From contig UQHF01000024.1 in assembly GCA_900540785.1 (NCBI GenBank), positions 1 through 53,576 of the forward strand: a DNA stretch of 53,576 bases, written 5' to 3'. Below the pieces are notes generated by a model. That model was given only the letters and a program-made list of their open reading frames with translations, did not search any database and had not been told where the DNA came from. Below are positions 8,308 to 16,419 of this stretch, piece after piece (position 1 is the stretch's first letter; the number at the start of each line of letters is the position of its first letter). The DNA comes from an uncultured Blautia sp. GTDB lineage: Bacteria; Bacillota; Clostridia; Lachnospirales; Lachnospiraceae. The position numbers were made by a program, and so were the translations under genes.

Positions 8308-8336
8308 TTGACGATATTTAGGGCAAATGTTATAAA
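8308..8336 (+). promoter_or_regulatory. Promoter of the PRPP synthetase gene
   Basis: TTGACG (8308-8313), a 17-base spacer and TATAAA (8331-8336) lie about 58 bases upstream of the ATG. A T-rich tract follows the start point. Confidence 0.8.
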
Positions 8337-8393
8337 TAAAGATAGAGCTTTATTTTTTTCAAGAAAATTTAACATCATACTTAGGAGGATACT

Positions 8394-9563
8394 ATGCCAA
8401 ACATAGAATTATTGGAGAAATCTATGCCTGTTGCCCCTATTCGTATTGCCGCACTGGCAGGATGCCGTGAGCTTGCAGAAGAAGTAGACAGGAAGCTGGT
8501 AAAATTCCGCAAGGAGCTTGTTTCCAGAAAACAGCTCAGCATCATCCCTCAGGGATACAGCGAAAACACTTTCCTTGTAGACTGTGAGTGCCCACGTTTT
8601 GGTACAGGAGAGGGAAAAGGCTATATCAAAGAATCTGTCCGTGGTACAGACCTTTACATTATGGTAGATATTACAAACTACAGCCTGACTTATTCTGTAT
8701 GCGGACACGAAAATCATATGTCCCCGGACAACCACTATCAGGATTTAAAGAGGATCATTTCCGCAGCTACAGGAAAAGCGCACAGAATCAATGTCATCAT
8801 GCCGTTTCTTTACGAAGGTCGTCAGCACAGACGTTCCAAAAGGGAATCTCTTGACTGCGCTCTCGCGTTAAAGGAACTGAGCGATATGGGCGTTTCCAAT
8901 ATCATCACTTTCGACGCTCACGACCCGCGTGTACAGAATTCCATCCCGCTGAACGGATTTGACAACTTCTTCCCGACTTACCAGTTCTTAAAAGCACTTG
9001 TACGCAGTGTTCCGGACTTCCATGTAGATAATGATCATCTCATGATCATCAGCCCGGACGAAGGTGCAATGTCAAGAGCCGTATATTTTTCCAATATCCT
9101 TGGAGTAGATATGGGTATGTTCTACAAGCGCCGTGACTATTCTACCATCGTAAACGGCAAGAACCCGATCGTAGCTCATGAGTTCCTTGGCGACTCTGTA
9201 GAGGGAAAAGATGTTGTCATCATCGACGATATGATCTCCTCCGGAGAAAGTATGCTTGATGTGGCAAAACAGATCAAAGAACGTCACGCAAACCGCGTAT
9301 TCATCTGTACAACCTACGGTCTTTTCACAGACGGTCTTCACAAATTTGATGAATACTACGAAAAAGGCTGGATTGACAAGGTAATTACCACAAACTTAAA
9401 TTACCGTATTCCTGAGCTTCTGGAAAAGCCATATTATGTAGAAGCAAACATGAGCAAATACATGGCAAGCATCATCGACATCATCAACCACGATGTATCT
9501 GTAGAAAAAGTTCGCTCCAGCAACGAAAAGATCATGGATCTTATGAAACGCCTGAAAGGCTGA
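8394..9563 (+). CDS. prs: Ribose-phosphate pyrophosphokinase (long form)
   Basis: A 389-residue PRPP synthetase, about 70 residues longer than the usual 315. The PRPP loop DVVIIDDMISSGESML (around 276) is clear, as is ITFDAHDPRVQN, equivalent to the FDxHxxQ segment. The flexible-loop basic residues read YKRRDYS. It makes PRPP for nucleotides, His and Trp. A consensus site AGGAGG lies six bases before the ATG. The N-terminal 80 residues diverge from classical Prs; the gene stands alone between two units. Confidence 0.88.
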   Translation: MPNIELLEKSMPVAPIRIAALAGCRELAEEVDRKLVKFRKELVSRKQLSIIPQGYSENTFLVDCECPRFGTGEGKGYIKESVRGTDLYIMVDITNYSLTYSVCGHENHMSPDNHYQDLKRIISAATGKAHRINVIMPFLYEGRQHRRSKRESLDCALALKELSDMGVSNIITFDAHDPRVQNSIPLNGFDNFFPTYQFLKALVRSVPDFHVDNDHLMIISPDEGAMSRAVYFSNILGVDMGMFYKRRDYSTIVNGKNPIVAHEFLGDSVEGKDVVIIDDMISSGESMLDVAKQIKERHANRVFICTTYGLFTDGLHKFDEYYEKGWIDKVITTNLNYRIPELLEKPYYVEANMSKYMASIIDIINHDVSVEKVRSSNEKIMDLMKRLKG

Positions 9564-9579
9564 GAAAATCAAGAAGAAA

Positions 9580-9617
9580 CGGCAGCTTCCGGTTCTCCGG
9601 AAAAGCTGCCGCTTTTT
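9580..9617 (+). terminator. Terminator of prs
   Basis: CGGCAGCTT-CCGG pairs with CCGG-AAAAGCTGCCG (9580-9611), one bulged base, and TTTTT follows. It lies between convergent prs and pgeF. Confidence 0.85.
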
Positions 9618-9624
9618 ACTTTAT

Positions 9625-10485
9625 TTATTTTTCCTCTTTCCTGATTCCCAGAAATGCCGCCAGATTTCCTCTTTTTCCTTTTGACGCCCTATGCGAAAAG
9701 AGAAATTCCGGATTGTGGCAGGTACAGATTCCCGGCATAGAAATGCGGTTTTCCTGTATCCCTGCCTCCAGCATGATCTTTCTATTTGCCTCCCACAGAT
9801 CAAGCTGGTATTTCCCGTTTTCTTTTTTATAAAAAAGAGAATCCCAGTCTTTTTCGGAGAAGCTTTTCTGAAATTCTTCAATAACGTCTTCACTTACTTC
9901 ATAGCATTCCTGACAGATGGAAGGCCCTATGGCGCTGTATAAATCCTCCGGTCTTGTCCCGTAAGCTTCTCTCATTTTTTCCACGGTCACAGCGCCGATT
10001 TTTCCGGCTGTCCCCCTCCATCCGGAATGAGAAAGCCCCACTGCTCCATGCACCGGATCCACAAAGAAAAGAGGCACACAATCTGCATAAAACGTAGCGA
10101 GAACAAGTCCCGGAACATCTGTCACCATACCGTCCACATCTGTATACGGACGCGGCTTCGTAATTCCGTTTCCTCTGTCCGCCTCTGTTATCACGCGCAC
10201 GTTTGTGGTGTGTGTCTGATCGGAGGTCACAATATCCTCAGCGGAAAAACCCAGCGCATCTGCCATGCGCCTGTAATTTTCCTTTACTGCCTCTTTTGAA
10301 TCTCCCCTTGTAAAACTTAAATTCATAGAGGAATAAATCCCCTCGCTGACCCCGCCAAGTCTTGTGCTGAAACCATGCACTACCCGGGGGATTTTTTCAA
10401 AAGCAGGATAAGAAAGATATGTCACACCGTTTTTCTCTCTTACCTCCATTTTTCCTTTCGGTTCTCTGCTCCAGATAATTTTCAA
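9625..10485 (-). CDS. pgeF: PgeF/YfiH (DUF152) multicopper-type purine nucleoside hydrolase/peptidoglycan editing factor
   Basis: A 286-residue member of the former polyphenol-oxidase (YfiH) family. The metal-site motifs are present: ATFYADCVPLFF, LSHSGWRGTAG and the late PGICTCHNPEFLFSHR. In E. coli PgeF edits peptidoglycan precursors; homologues act on purine nucleosides; which applies here is unknown. The start is probably TTG at 10485, six bases after a perfect AAGGAGG. An ATG at 10449 with AAAGGA is the alternative. It ends the chain rplS-lepB-rbgA-rnhB-yraN-pgeF. Confidence 0.85.
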   Translation of the reverse strand: MKIIWSREPKGKMEVREKNGVTYLSYPAFEKIPRVVHGFSTRLGGVSEGIYSSMNLSFTRGDSKEAVKENYRRMADALGFSAEDIVTSDQTHTTNVRVITEADRGNGITKPRPYTDVDGMVTDVPGLVLATFYADCVPLFFVDPVHGAVGLSHSGWRGTAGKIGAVTVEKMREAYGTRPEDLYSAIGPSICQECYEVSEDVIEEFQKSFSEKDWDSLFYKKENGKYQLDLWEANRKIMLEAGIQENRISMPGICTCHNPEFLFSHRASKGKRGNLAAFLGIRKEEK

Positions 10486-10496
10486 AACCGTCCTCC

Positions 10497-10889
10497 TTAC
10501 AGACAAAAATCAAAGGCATTCTTTATCCAGGAAATTTTTTCTTTTTTTCCGTCAATTCCCACCACATCAAACCTGCAGGAAACGTCCATGTTTCCCACAG
10601 AACAGGCAAGATAATATCTGGCAGCTCTGCATATCTGTCTCTGTTTTCTTCTGTCCACTGCCTCAAGGGAAGTTCCTTTTTCCTTTCCCTGTCTGTATTT
10701 CACTTCCACAAACACAAGAAACTCTCCGTCTCTGGCGATCAGATCGATCTCGCCCTGCCTGCATCTGTAATTTCTCTCCAGAATAACAAGCCCCCGGCTT
10801 TCCAGATATTCTGCTGCCAGATTCTCATAACGGGCTCCTGTCTGCCTTCTGTTTTCATTTCCACTCAGTAAAATCTCCCCCGTTCCCAA
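10497..10889 (-). CDS. YraN family (UPF0102) endonuclease-like protein
   Basis: A 130-residue protein with the YraN signature: GARYENLAAEYLESRG at the N-terminus, then YRCRQGEIDLIARDGEFLVFVEVKYR, a Holliday-resolvase-like nuclease core with E-D-E-K residues. The function is unproven; the family is nearly always beside rnhB, as here. The start is uncertain: a TTG at 10889 is taken, but the best Shine-Dalgarno (GGGGGAG) lies downstream of it, so initiation a few codons later is possible. Confidence 0.85.
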   Translation of the reverse strand: MGTGEILLSGNENRRQTGARYENLAAEYLESRGLVILERNYRCRQGEIDLIARDGEFLVFVEVKYRQGKEKGTSLEAVDRRKQRQICRAARYYLACSVGNMDVSCRFDVVGIDGKKEKISWIKNAFDFCL

Positions 10890-10894
10890 AAAGC

Positions 10895-11650
10895 TTACAC
10901 AAAATGTCCGATAAAGGACTTTCTGTGAATGGGGCTTGGACCATATGTTTTCAAAGCCTCAATATGCGCCGCTGCTCCATATCCCTTATTTGACGCAAAT
11001 CCATACTGAGGCATGAGCTTATCATACTCTTCCATCATTCTGTCCCTTGTCACCTTTGCCACAATGCTCGCAGCAGCAATGGACACGCTCTTTGCATCAC
11101 CTTTTATAATAGGAACCTGCGGAATAATAACCTCCGGTATGGTGACCGCGTCATTTAAAAGAATCTGCGGGGTGACAGAGAGTTTCCCTACAGCCTCCCG
11201 CATCGCCTCATATGTCGCCTGCAAAATATTGATCTCATCGATCCTTGCAGGAGAAGCCATTCCCAATCCCACTGAGACAGCCTCTTTCATGATCACCTCA
11301 TAAAGCTCTTCCCTCTTTTTTGCGGTAAGCTTCTTGGAATCGTTTAAATAAAGAATCCGGCAATCTCTTGGAAGAATCACGGCACACGCCACAACAGGAC
11401 CTGCAAGAGGGCCTCTTCCCACCTCATCAATTCCGCACACATACCCAAGATGTTCATATTTTCTTTCATACTGCTTCATCTCTTCTGTGCGCACAAGCTC
11501 CGCCTGATAAGCCGCTTCTTTTTTTTCATATTTCTCAATGAGCTTCTGTACGCCGCTTCTTTTATCCTCTCTGTATTTTTCAAAAAGAAGCCCATAATCC
11601 TTTAAGGAAGTGTTCTCAAATTCTTCTTTTATCTCCTGAATTTTTATCAT
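10895..11650 (-). CDS. rnhB: Ribonuclease HII
   Basis: A 251-residue enzyme that cuts RNA in RNA-DNA hybrids. The catalytic acids appear in GIDEVGRGPLAGPVVA and LNDSKKL, and the late block is KGDAKSVSIAAASIVAKV. About 65 residues of helical extension precede the core, as in some Firmicutes. The ATG at 11650 with AAAGGAG is preferred over a non-ATG start at 11671, which overlaps rbgA. Confidence 0.94.
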   Translation of the reverse strand: MIKIQEIKEEFENTSLKDYGLLFEKYREDKRSGVQKLIEKYEKKEAAYQAELVRTEEMKQYERKYEHLGYVCGIDEVGRGPLAGPVVACAVILPRDCRILYLNDSKKLTAKKREELYEVIMKEAVSVGLGMASPARIDEINILQATYEAMREAVGKLSVTPQILLNDAVTIPEVIIPQVPIIKGDAKSVSIAAASIVAKVTRDRMMEEYDKLMPQYGFASNKGYGAAAHIEALKTYGPSPIHRKSFIGHFV

Positions 11651-11661
11651 TTTCTGCTCCT

Positions 11662-12510
11662 TTAAGCCCACTCAAGAGTAATTCGTCCGATTTTTCCGCT
11701 TCTGAATTCTTCAAAGAGAATTCCTGTTGCTTTTGTATAATCCAGCTCTTCTCCTTTTTTCAGACAACCTCTGACCTTTGCAATCTCTCCCAGAATTTCA
11801 ACCGGCTGACCTTCCTCCGGAATGTGATAACGCTCCTCGATCGCTCCCGGATATTTTTCACAGAGATAAGAAATCAGTTCAAGCGCCAGTTCTTCCATAT
11901 TCAATATATCGTCCTTTACCGAACCGATAAAAGCAAGACGCTTTCCAACCTCCTGATCCTCAAATTTTGGCCAGAGAATCCCCGGCGTATCAAGAAGCTC
12001 CACATTTTTGTTCAGCCGGATCCACTGTTTTCCCTTTGTGACACCTGGTTTATTTCCTGTTTTCGCACAGGCTTTTCCCGCAAATGTATTGATAAACGTG
12101 GATTTTCCTACATTTGGAATACCTGCAACCATCGCACGGATTGGTCTGTTCTTAATCCCTCTTTTTCTGTCTCTCTCTGTTTTTTCCTTACAGGCTTCCT
12201 GGATCACATTCTGCACAAGCTTCATGCCTGCCCCGTTTCTGGAATCTACTTTTACCACATAAAAGCCTTTCCCCTGAAAATAAGCTTTCCATGCTTCATT
12301 CTGTGCCTCGTCTGCAAGGTCTGCCTTATTCAGAAGAATCAGCCGTGCCTTATTTTTTCCGATTTCATCTATATCCGGATTCCTGCTGGAAAGCGGCACA
12401 CGGGCGTCTACAAGCTCAATGATCAGATCAATAAGCTTTACATCTTCCTGCATCTGCCGTTTTGCCTTGGTCATATGACCTGGATACCACTGTACATTCA
12501 CGTTTTTCAC
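11662..12510 (-). CDS. rbgA: Ribosome biogenesis GTPase RbgA (YlqF)
   Basis: A 282-residue circularly permuted GTPase for late 50S assembly. The order is G4 (LNKADL near 60) before G1 (GIPNVGKST near 131) and G3 (DTPGILWP), followed by an ANTAR-like helical C-terminal RNA-binding domain. MxWYPGHMTKAKRQM at the start is typical of the family. Translation starts at GTG directly after the lepB stop, with AAAGG in the lepB end. Confidence 0.95.
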   Translation of the reverse strand: MKNVNVQWYPGHMTKAKRQMQEDVKLIDLIIELVDARVPLSSRNPDIDEIGKNKARLILLNKADLADEAQNEAWKAYFQGKGFYVVKVDSRNGAGMKLVQNVIQEACKEKTERDRKRGIKNRPIRAMVAGIPNVGKSTFINTFAGKACAKTGNKPGVTKGKQWIRLNKNVELLDTPGILWPKFEDQEVGKRLAFIGSVKDDILNMEELALELISYLCEKYPGAIEERYHIPEEGQPVEILGEIAKVRGCLKKGEELDYTKATGILFEEFRSGKIGRITLEWA

Positions 12511-13119
12511 CTAACCTTTCAAAAATCCTATTTCTTTCAACGGAGAAATAGTAAACCAGAGTTTGCCCACTATGTATTTCTTGTTTACAAGTCCTATATC
12601 CCCGTGGCGGCTGTCCTCGCTGTTGTTCCTGTTGTCTCCCAGAACAAAATATTCCCCGTTCTGCAAGGTGACCGGCTTCTCTGCAATTCCACCGCTGTTC
12701 ATATCAGGAAAACCTTTTCCCTCTTTATATAACTCCCCGTTTATAAAAATCTGTCCGTCCTTGATCTGCACGGTCTCTCCCGGAAGCCCGATCACCCTTC
12801 GAATATGAAGAGCCGCTTCATCACTTGCATTTGTTTTAAATACGATCAGATCTCCCCGATCCGGTTCTGACATGCGATAGCTCAGGCGGTTTATAAAAAA
12901 CCGTTCTCCAACAGAAAGTGTCGGTTCCATTGAACTCTCCTGCATAGTGACAGACTGAAACATCATAATTGCCACAAGAGCGGCAAACGCAAGGGTCACT
13001 ATAATCTGAAACGTCCACGTAAGAACATTTCGCACTCTTGTGTCTTCCAGTTTTTCCTTTGCCTGTATGACTCTTTTATTTTCTTTCCATTTTCCGTTTC
13101 TCCAGTCGTGTTCCTTCAT
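12511..13119 (-). CDS. lepB: Signal peptidase I with Arg at the catalytic Lys position
   Basis: A 202-residue type I signal peptidase with a cytoplasmic N-terminus, one membrane segment (about 34-55) and an extracellular catalytic domain. Ser63 in SSMEPTL is the nucleophile. Box D, normally hydrophobic-Lys-Arg-[VI]-[IV]-G-L-P-G, reads HIRRVIGLPGE, so Arg107 replaces the general-base Lys. Box E is conserved as YFVLGDNRNNSEDSR. The codons are CGA-AGG, clearly Arg-Arg. Either this family member uses arginine, or it has reduced activity, or another enzyme elsewhere does the main work. It lies between rplS and rbgA, the common Firmicute position. Confidence 0.88.
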   Translation of the reverse strand: MKEHDWRNGKWKENKRVIQAKEKLEDTRVRNVLTWTFQIIVTLAFAALVAIMMFQSVTMQESSMEPTLSVGERFFINRLSYRMSEPDRGDLIVFKTNASDEAALHIRRVIGLPGETVQIKDGQIFINGELYKEGKGFPDMNSGGIAEKPVTLQNGEYFVLGDNRNNSEDSRHGDIGLVNKKYIVGKLWFTISPLKEIGFLKG

Positions 13120-13150
13120 CTTCCCACCTGCCTTTAAACTTTCTCAGTAT

Positions 13151-13188
13151 GGAAAAAGAGGGACAATAGCGAATGTTATTGTCCCTTC
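13151..13188 (-). terminator. Terminator after rplS
   Basis: A 10-bp perfect stem (13159-13168 with 13177-13186, AGGGACAATA) and an 8-base loop are followed by CTTTTTCC on the minus strand. It separates rplS from lepB; some read-through probably feeds lepB. Confidence 0.8.
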
Positions 13189-13210
13189 TTTAAACTATGC
13201 GATTATTTTA

Positions 13211-13558
13211 TTATCTTACGCGCTCTTTCACTTTTGCAGCTTTACCTACACGATCTCTTAAGTAGTTCAGTTTTGCACGGCGTACTTTACCATGACGGAT
13301 AACTTCTACTTTTACTACGTGTGGAGAGTGTAATGGCCATGTTTTCTCAACGCCAACACCGTTGGAGCTCTTTCTTACTGTGAAAGTTTCTCTTGTGCTT
13401 CCGCCCTGTCTTTTGAGAACAGTACCTTCGAAAATCTGAACTCTCTCACGGTTTCCCTCTTTGATCAGGTTGTGTACTCTTACAGTATCACCAACTTTAA
13501 ACTCCGGAACTTCTGCTTTTAACTGAGCAGCTTCAATGTTTTTAATAATCTCGTTCAT
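13211..13558 (-). CDS. rplS: 50S ribosomal protein L19
   Basis: A complete 115-residue L19 with VGDTVRVHNLIKEGNRERVQ, FEGTVLKRQGG and VEKTWPLHSPHV. AAGGAGAAAAGAAC precedes the ATG. It has its own near-consensus promoter and a strong terminator, so it is mostly a single-gene transcript. Confidence 0.97.
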   Translation of the reverse strand: MNEIIKNIEAAQLKAEVPEFKVGDTVRVHNLIKEGNRERVQIFEGTVLKRQGGSTRETFTVRKSSNGVGVEKTWPLHSPHVVKVEVIRHGKVRRAKLNYLRDRVGKAAKVKERVR

Positions 13559-13675
13559 GTTCTTTTCTCCTTATCTTCTGGATGTTCTTAATGCAATGCG
13601 CAGCAGAGGACCATCTTTTTTTCACAACGTAGATAATTATACAATAGATTTTTTCCAAATGCAAGACATTTTTAT
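13559..13675 (-). promoter_or_regulatory. rplS promoter and leader (possible L19 autoregulatory leader)
   Basis: On the minus strand TTGCAT, a 17-base spacer and TATAAT precede a leader of roughly 80 bases. The leader can pair GATGG with a later CATCC close to the Shine-Dalgarno. Firmicute rplS genes often have an L19-binding leader; whether this one matches that family needs a covariance search. The promoter is well supported, the leader identity is not. Confidence 0.55.
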
Positions 13676-13710
13676 AATTACCGGCCATATTTATTGCTGC
13701 CGGTCATATT

Positions 13711-14586
13711 TTACCAGCAAAGTACCTCGCACCCTGTTTCTGTCACAAGAACCATAACTTCCCACTGAGCGGAAGGAAGATCGTCCGCTGTGCGCACTGT
13801 CCACTCGTCCTCCTCATCTGTGTAAATTTCGTCTGTTCCCATATTCACCATCGGCTCAATGGTAAATATCATACCCGGAACCATGAGAACACCGCTGTTT
13901 TCTTCTGATGTATAGCTCACCCAGGGATCTTCATGAAATTCAAGCCCTACGCCGTGTCCGCCAATTTCCCGCACAACGGTATAGCCGTTTTCCAGAGCAT
14001 GTTTATGAACCGCGCTTCCCATATTTCCGATCGGCTCCCAGGGTTTTACTTTGGAAATTCCGATTTCCACACATTCCTTCACTGTTTTTACAAGCTTTTC
14101 TTTCTCTTCGCTTACTTTTCCAATACAGAACATACGGGAAGAATCCGAAAAATACCCGTTATAAATAGTAGATACGTCTACATTGATAATATCCCCCTCT
14201 TTTAACACCACATCATCCGAAGGAATTCCGTGGCATACTACTTCGTTAATAGAGGTGCACACACTTTTCGGAAAACCATCGTATCCAAGAGGCGCGGGGA
14301 CACCGCCTCTTTTTATGGTTTCTTCATGTACCCAGTTATCAATTTCCTGCGTGGTCACTCCCGGACCTATATGCTCTGCCACATAATCAAGGACTGCAAT
14401 ATTAATCCTGCAGCTTTCTTTTATTTTTTCAATCTGCTCCGGCGTCTTGATCAAATCGTGCTCCAGAATGGGAACCCCTTTCTGACGAAACTGCTCATAT
14501 TTCGTATCAAATGCCTCGTGACATTTCTTATATTTTTTTCCGCTTCCGCACCAGCACGGATCATTTCTTCCAATTTTCAAAGCCAT
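13711..14586 (-). CDS. map: Methionine aminopeptidase with SEC-C zinc motif
   Basis: A 291-residue type I enzyme that removes N-terminal Met. It begins with a SEC-C zinc knuckle, NDPCWCGSGKKYKKCH, absent from short Map forms. The dinuclear metal ligands are visible in NVDVSTIYNGYFSDSS, GGHGVGLEFHEDP and FTIEPMVN, and the substrate His in VCHGIPSD. AGAGGATGG precedes the ATG. A weak 6-bp hairpin follows the stop. Confidence 0.95.
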   Translation of the reverse strand: MALKIGRNDPCWCGSGKKYKKCHEAFDTKYEQFRQKGVPILEHDLIKTPEQIEKIKESCRINIAVLDYVAEHIGPGVTTQEIDNWVHEETIKRGGVPAPLGYDGFPKSVCTSINEVVCHGIPSDDVVLKEGDIINVDVSTIYNGYFSDSSRMFCIGKVSEEKEKLVKTVKECVEIGISKVKPWEPIGNMGSAVHKHALENGYTVVREIGGHGVGLEFHEDPWVSYTSEENSGVLMVPGMIFTIEPMVNMGTDEIYTDEEDEWTVRTADDLPSAQWEVMVLVTETGCEVLCW

Positions 14587-14618
14587 TTTTCCATCCTCTT
14601 TTCTTTTTCTCTTTTGTT

Positions 14619-15395
14619 TTATCCAAATACAACATCAAGGGTCATCATTACCACAAAACCCACTGCAAAAGCCACAGTCCCCACATTGCTGTGTTCTCCC
14701 TCATTCGCCTCAGGGATCAGCTCCTCCACAACCACGTAAATCATAGCACCTGCCGCAAAAGAAAGGAGATAGGGCAGCGCCGGATTTACATATCTGGCAA
14801 AAACCAGCGTCAGTCCTCCTGCAAGAGGTTCTACCACGCCGGACAGGACTCCGTAAAGAAAGGCTTTCCCTCTTCCTGCTCCCTCTCCCCGAAGAGGAAG
14901 GGAAATCACAGCTCCCTCAGGGAAATTTTGTATGGCGATCCCTACGCAAAGAGCAACTGCTCCTGCCATTGTCACACTTTCATTTCCCGACAGCACACCT
15001 GCAAACACAGCGCCTGCCGACAATCCCTCCGGAATATTATGAATGGTAACTGCAAGGACAAGCATTGTCGTTTTTTTTAACTGTGTCTTAGGTCCTTCCG
15101 CCTTCTCGCTCCCCATATGAAGATGAGGCACCACACGGTCCATGAAAAGCAGAAATCCAATACCCAGAAAAAATCCTGCTGCAGCCGGAACAAAGGCAAA
15201 TTTTTTCATCTTCTGGCTCATTTCCATTGCCGGAATTAAAAGCGACCACACAGAGGCAGCAACCATAACACCGGAGGCAAACCCTAAAAACCCCTTCTGT
15301 ACAAGAGGCTTTAAATCTTTTTTCATAAAAAACACGCAGGCTGCTCCAAGAGACGTTCCGAGAAATGGGATCATCAGCCCCCAGAAAACTGTCAT
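14619..15395 (-). CDS. ZIP family metal transporter
   Basis: A 258-residue membrane protein with about eight hydrophobic segments. The ZIP signatures are present: VTIHNIPEGLSAG in TM4 and AIQNFPEGAVISLPL in TM5, each with the metal-binding His/Glu pattern, plus VVEELIPEANEGEHS near the end. It should carry zinc, iron or another divalent metal into the cytoplasm. It is the first gene of its strand block, divergent from the thiamine transporter. Confidence 0.9.
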   Translation of the reverse strand: MTVFWGLMIPFLGTSLGAACVFFMKKDLKPLVQKGFLGFASGVMVAASVWSLLIPAMEMSQKMKKFAFVPAAAGFFLGIGFLLFMDRVVPHLHMGSEKAEGPKTQLKKTTMLVLAVTIHNIPEGLSAGAVFAGVLSGNESVTMAGAVALCVGIAIQNFPEGAVISLPLRGEGAGRGKAFLYGVLSGVVEPLAGGLTLVFARYVNPALPYLLSFAAGAMIYVVVEELIPEANEGEHSNVGTVAFAVGFVVMMTLDVVFG

Positions 15396-15521
15396 TTTCC
15401 TTTTTCCTCCTTGTTCTTATTTTCTTTTCCCTGTTATCATAACACATTTGATTCAAAATAACACGGTTATTCTTATCTTATTCTTTTTCTCTGCAAAAGT
15501 TACCGTTTTCTGTAAATTTCC

Positions 15522-15550
15522 TTGTCTCCCTGTTTTTTCTGTGCTATACT
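15522..15550 (+). promoter_or_regulatory. Promoter of the TPP riboswitch/thiT transcript
   Basis: TTGTCT (15522-15527), a 17-base spacer and TATACT (15545-15550) place the start near 15557, just before the riboswitch. Confidence 0.8.
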
Positions 15551-15560
15551 TGAAAACTGA

Positions 15561-15645
15561 ACCAAGGGAGCTTGTACAACAGGCTGAGAGGAAGCGGGGC
15601 TTCGACCTTTTAACTTGATTTGGATAATGCCAACGTAAGGAGGAA
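15561..15645 (+). promoter_or_regulatory. TPP riboswitch (THI element)
   Basis: The aptamer's conserved blocks occur in order: GGGAGC at the 5' side, CAGGCTGAGAGG, the variable P3 stem, CGACC, then TTGATTTGGATAATGCCAACG and TAAGGA. The AAGGAGG that serves as Shine-Dalgarno for the next gene (15637-15643) is part of the 3' conserved block. No terminator is seen, so thiamine pyrophosphate most likely blocks translation by closing the aptamer over the ribosome site. Confidence 0.95.
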
Positions 15646-15654
15646 AATTTCATT

Positions 15655-16356
15655 ATGTTTCAATTACTTGTAAACGCCGATGGCGGTCTTACCACAGCCG
15701 GCTATGCAGTTTCTGCTCTCGCAGTCATTCTGCTTGCAGCCGCTGTTATCTTTTTCTGTTCCAAAAACAGTTCCACCAGAAAAATGACAACCCAGCAGCT
15801 TGTAACCTGCGCAGTTGCGCTTGCACTTGCTTATGTAACTTCATATATCAAGATTTTCAAACTGCCTTTCGGCGGTTCTGTTACTCTTTTCAGTATGCTG
15901 TTTATCGTATTAATCGGCTACTGGTACGGAGCAAAAATAGGAATCCTCACAGGACTGGTATACGGAATCTTCCAGTTCCTGCAGGAGCCGTATGTGCTTT
16001 CTTTATTTCAGGTATGCTGCGATTACATTCTCGCATTTGGGGCAATGGGAATCGCAGGATTTTTCTCAAAATCAAAAAAACACGGACTTGTCAAGGCATA
16101 CCTGGCTGCCATTCTGGCAAGAGGCGCATTTCACGCACTTGGAGGATACCTGTACTGGATGGATTACATGCCTTCTAATTTCCCGAAATCCTTAACTGCT
16201 CTCTATCCCATTATTTATAATTACAGCTTTATTCTGGCAGAGGGGATTCTGACTGTGATCGTTATCTCCATTCCGGCTGTTTCCAAAGCCCTGAACCAGA
16301 TACGCTCGGCAACAACCATCCCTGCAGTTTCCAAAACACCAGTAACCAATAAATAA
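15655..16356 (+). CDS. thiT: Energy-coupled thiamine transporter ThiT
   Basis: A 233-residue membrane S-component of an ECF transporter. After an extra N-terminal segment (TM about 15-36) it has the ThiT core: TSYIKIFKLPFGGSVTLFSM, GLVYGIFQFLQEPY, and RGAFHALGGYLYW with the aromatic residues that bind thiamine. TPP control confirms the substrate. The ECF energising subunits are not in the window. The extra N-terminal helix is unusual compared with the six-helix ThiT. Confidence 0.93.
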   Translation: MFQLLVNADGGLTTAGYAVSALAVILLAAAVIFFCSKNSSTRKMTTQQLVTCAVALALAYVTSYIKIFKLPFGGSVTLFSMLFIVLIGYWYGAKIGILTGLVYGIFQFLQEPYVLSLFQVCCDYILAFGAMGIAGFFSKSKKHGLVKAYLAAILARGAFHALGGYLYWMDYMPSNFPKSLTALYPIIYNYSFILAEGILTVIVISIPAVSKALNQIRSATTIPAVSKTPVTNK

Positions 16357-16376
16357 GACAAATCAAGACTTCCTCT

Positions 16377-16412
16377 AAAAACGGCTGCCCCAGGGACAGC
16401 CGTTTTCCGTTT
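16377..16412. terminator. Bidirectional terminator between thiT and the zorB-like gene
   Basis: AAAACGGCTG (16378-16387) pairs perfectly with CAGCCGTTTT (16397-16406) around a 9-base loop. T's follow on the plus strand and A's precede, so it can act both ways. Confidence 0.85.
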
Positions 16413-16419
16413 CACGCAT

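Noticed and set aside
8329..8344. Hexaloop hairpin (loop ATAGAG with A1 and G4) plus T-run at prs, like an ANTAR target
   Set aside because: It overlaps the -10 box of the prs promoter, so its left arm is not transcribed and it cannot act as RNA.
11824..12732. Plus-strand open frame of 302 codons spanning rbgA and lepB
   Set aside because: Runs opposite two clearly real genes and across their boundary; composition is typical of antisense translation.
13676..13710. Terminator after map
   Set aside because: Only a 6-bp ACCGGC/GCCGGT stem with a 13-base loop and no T-run; too weak to call.
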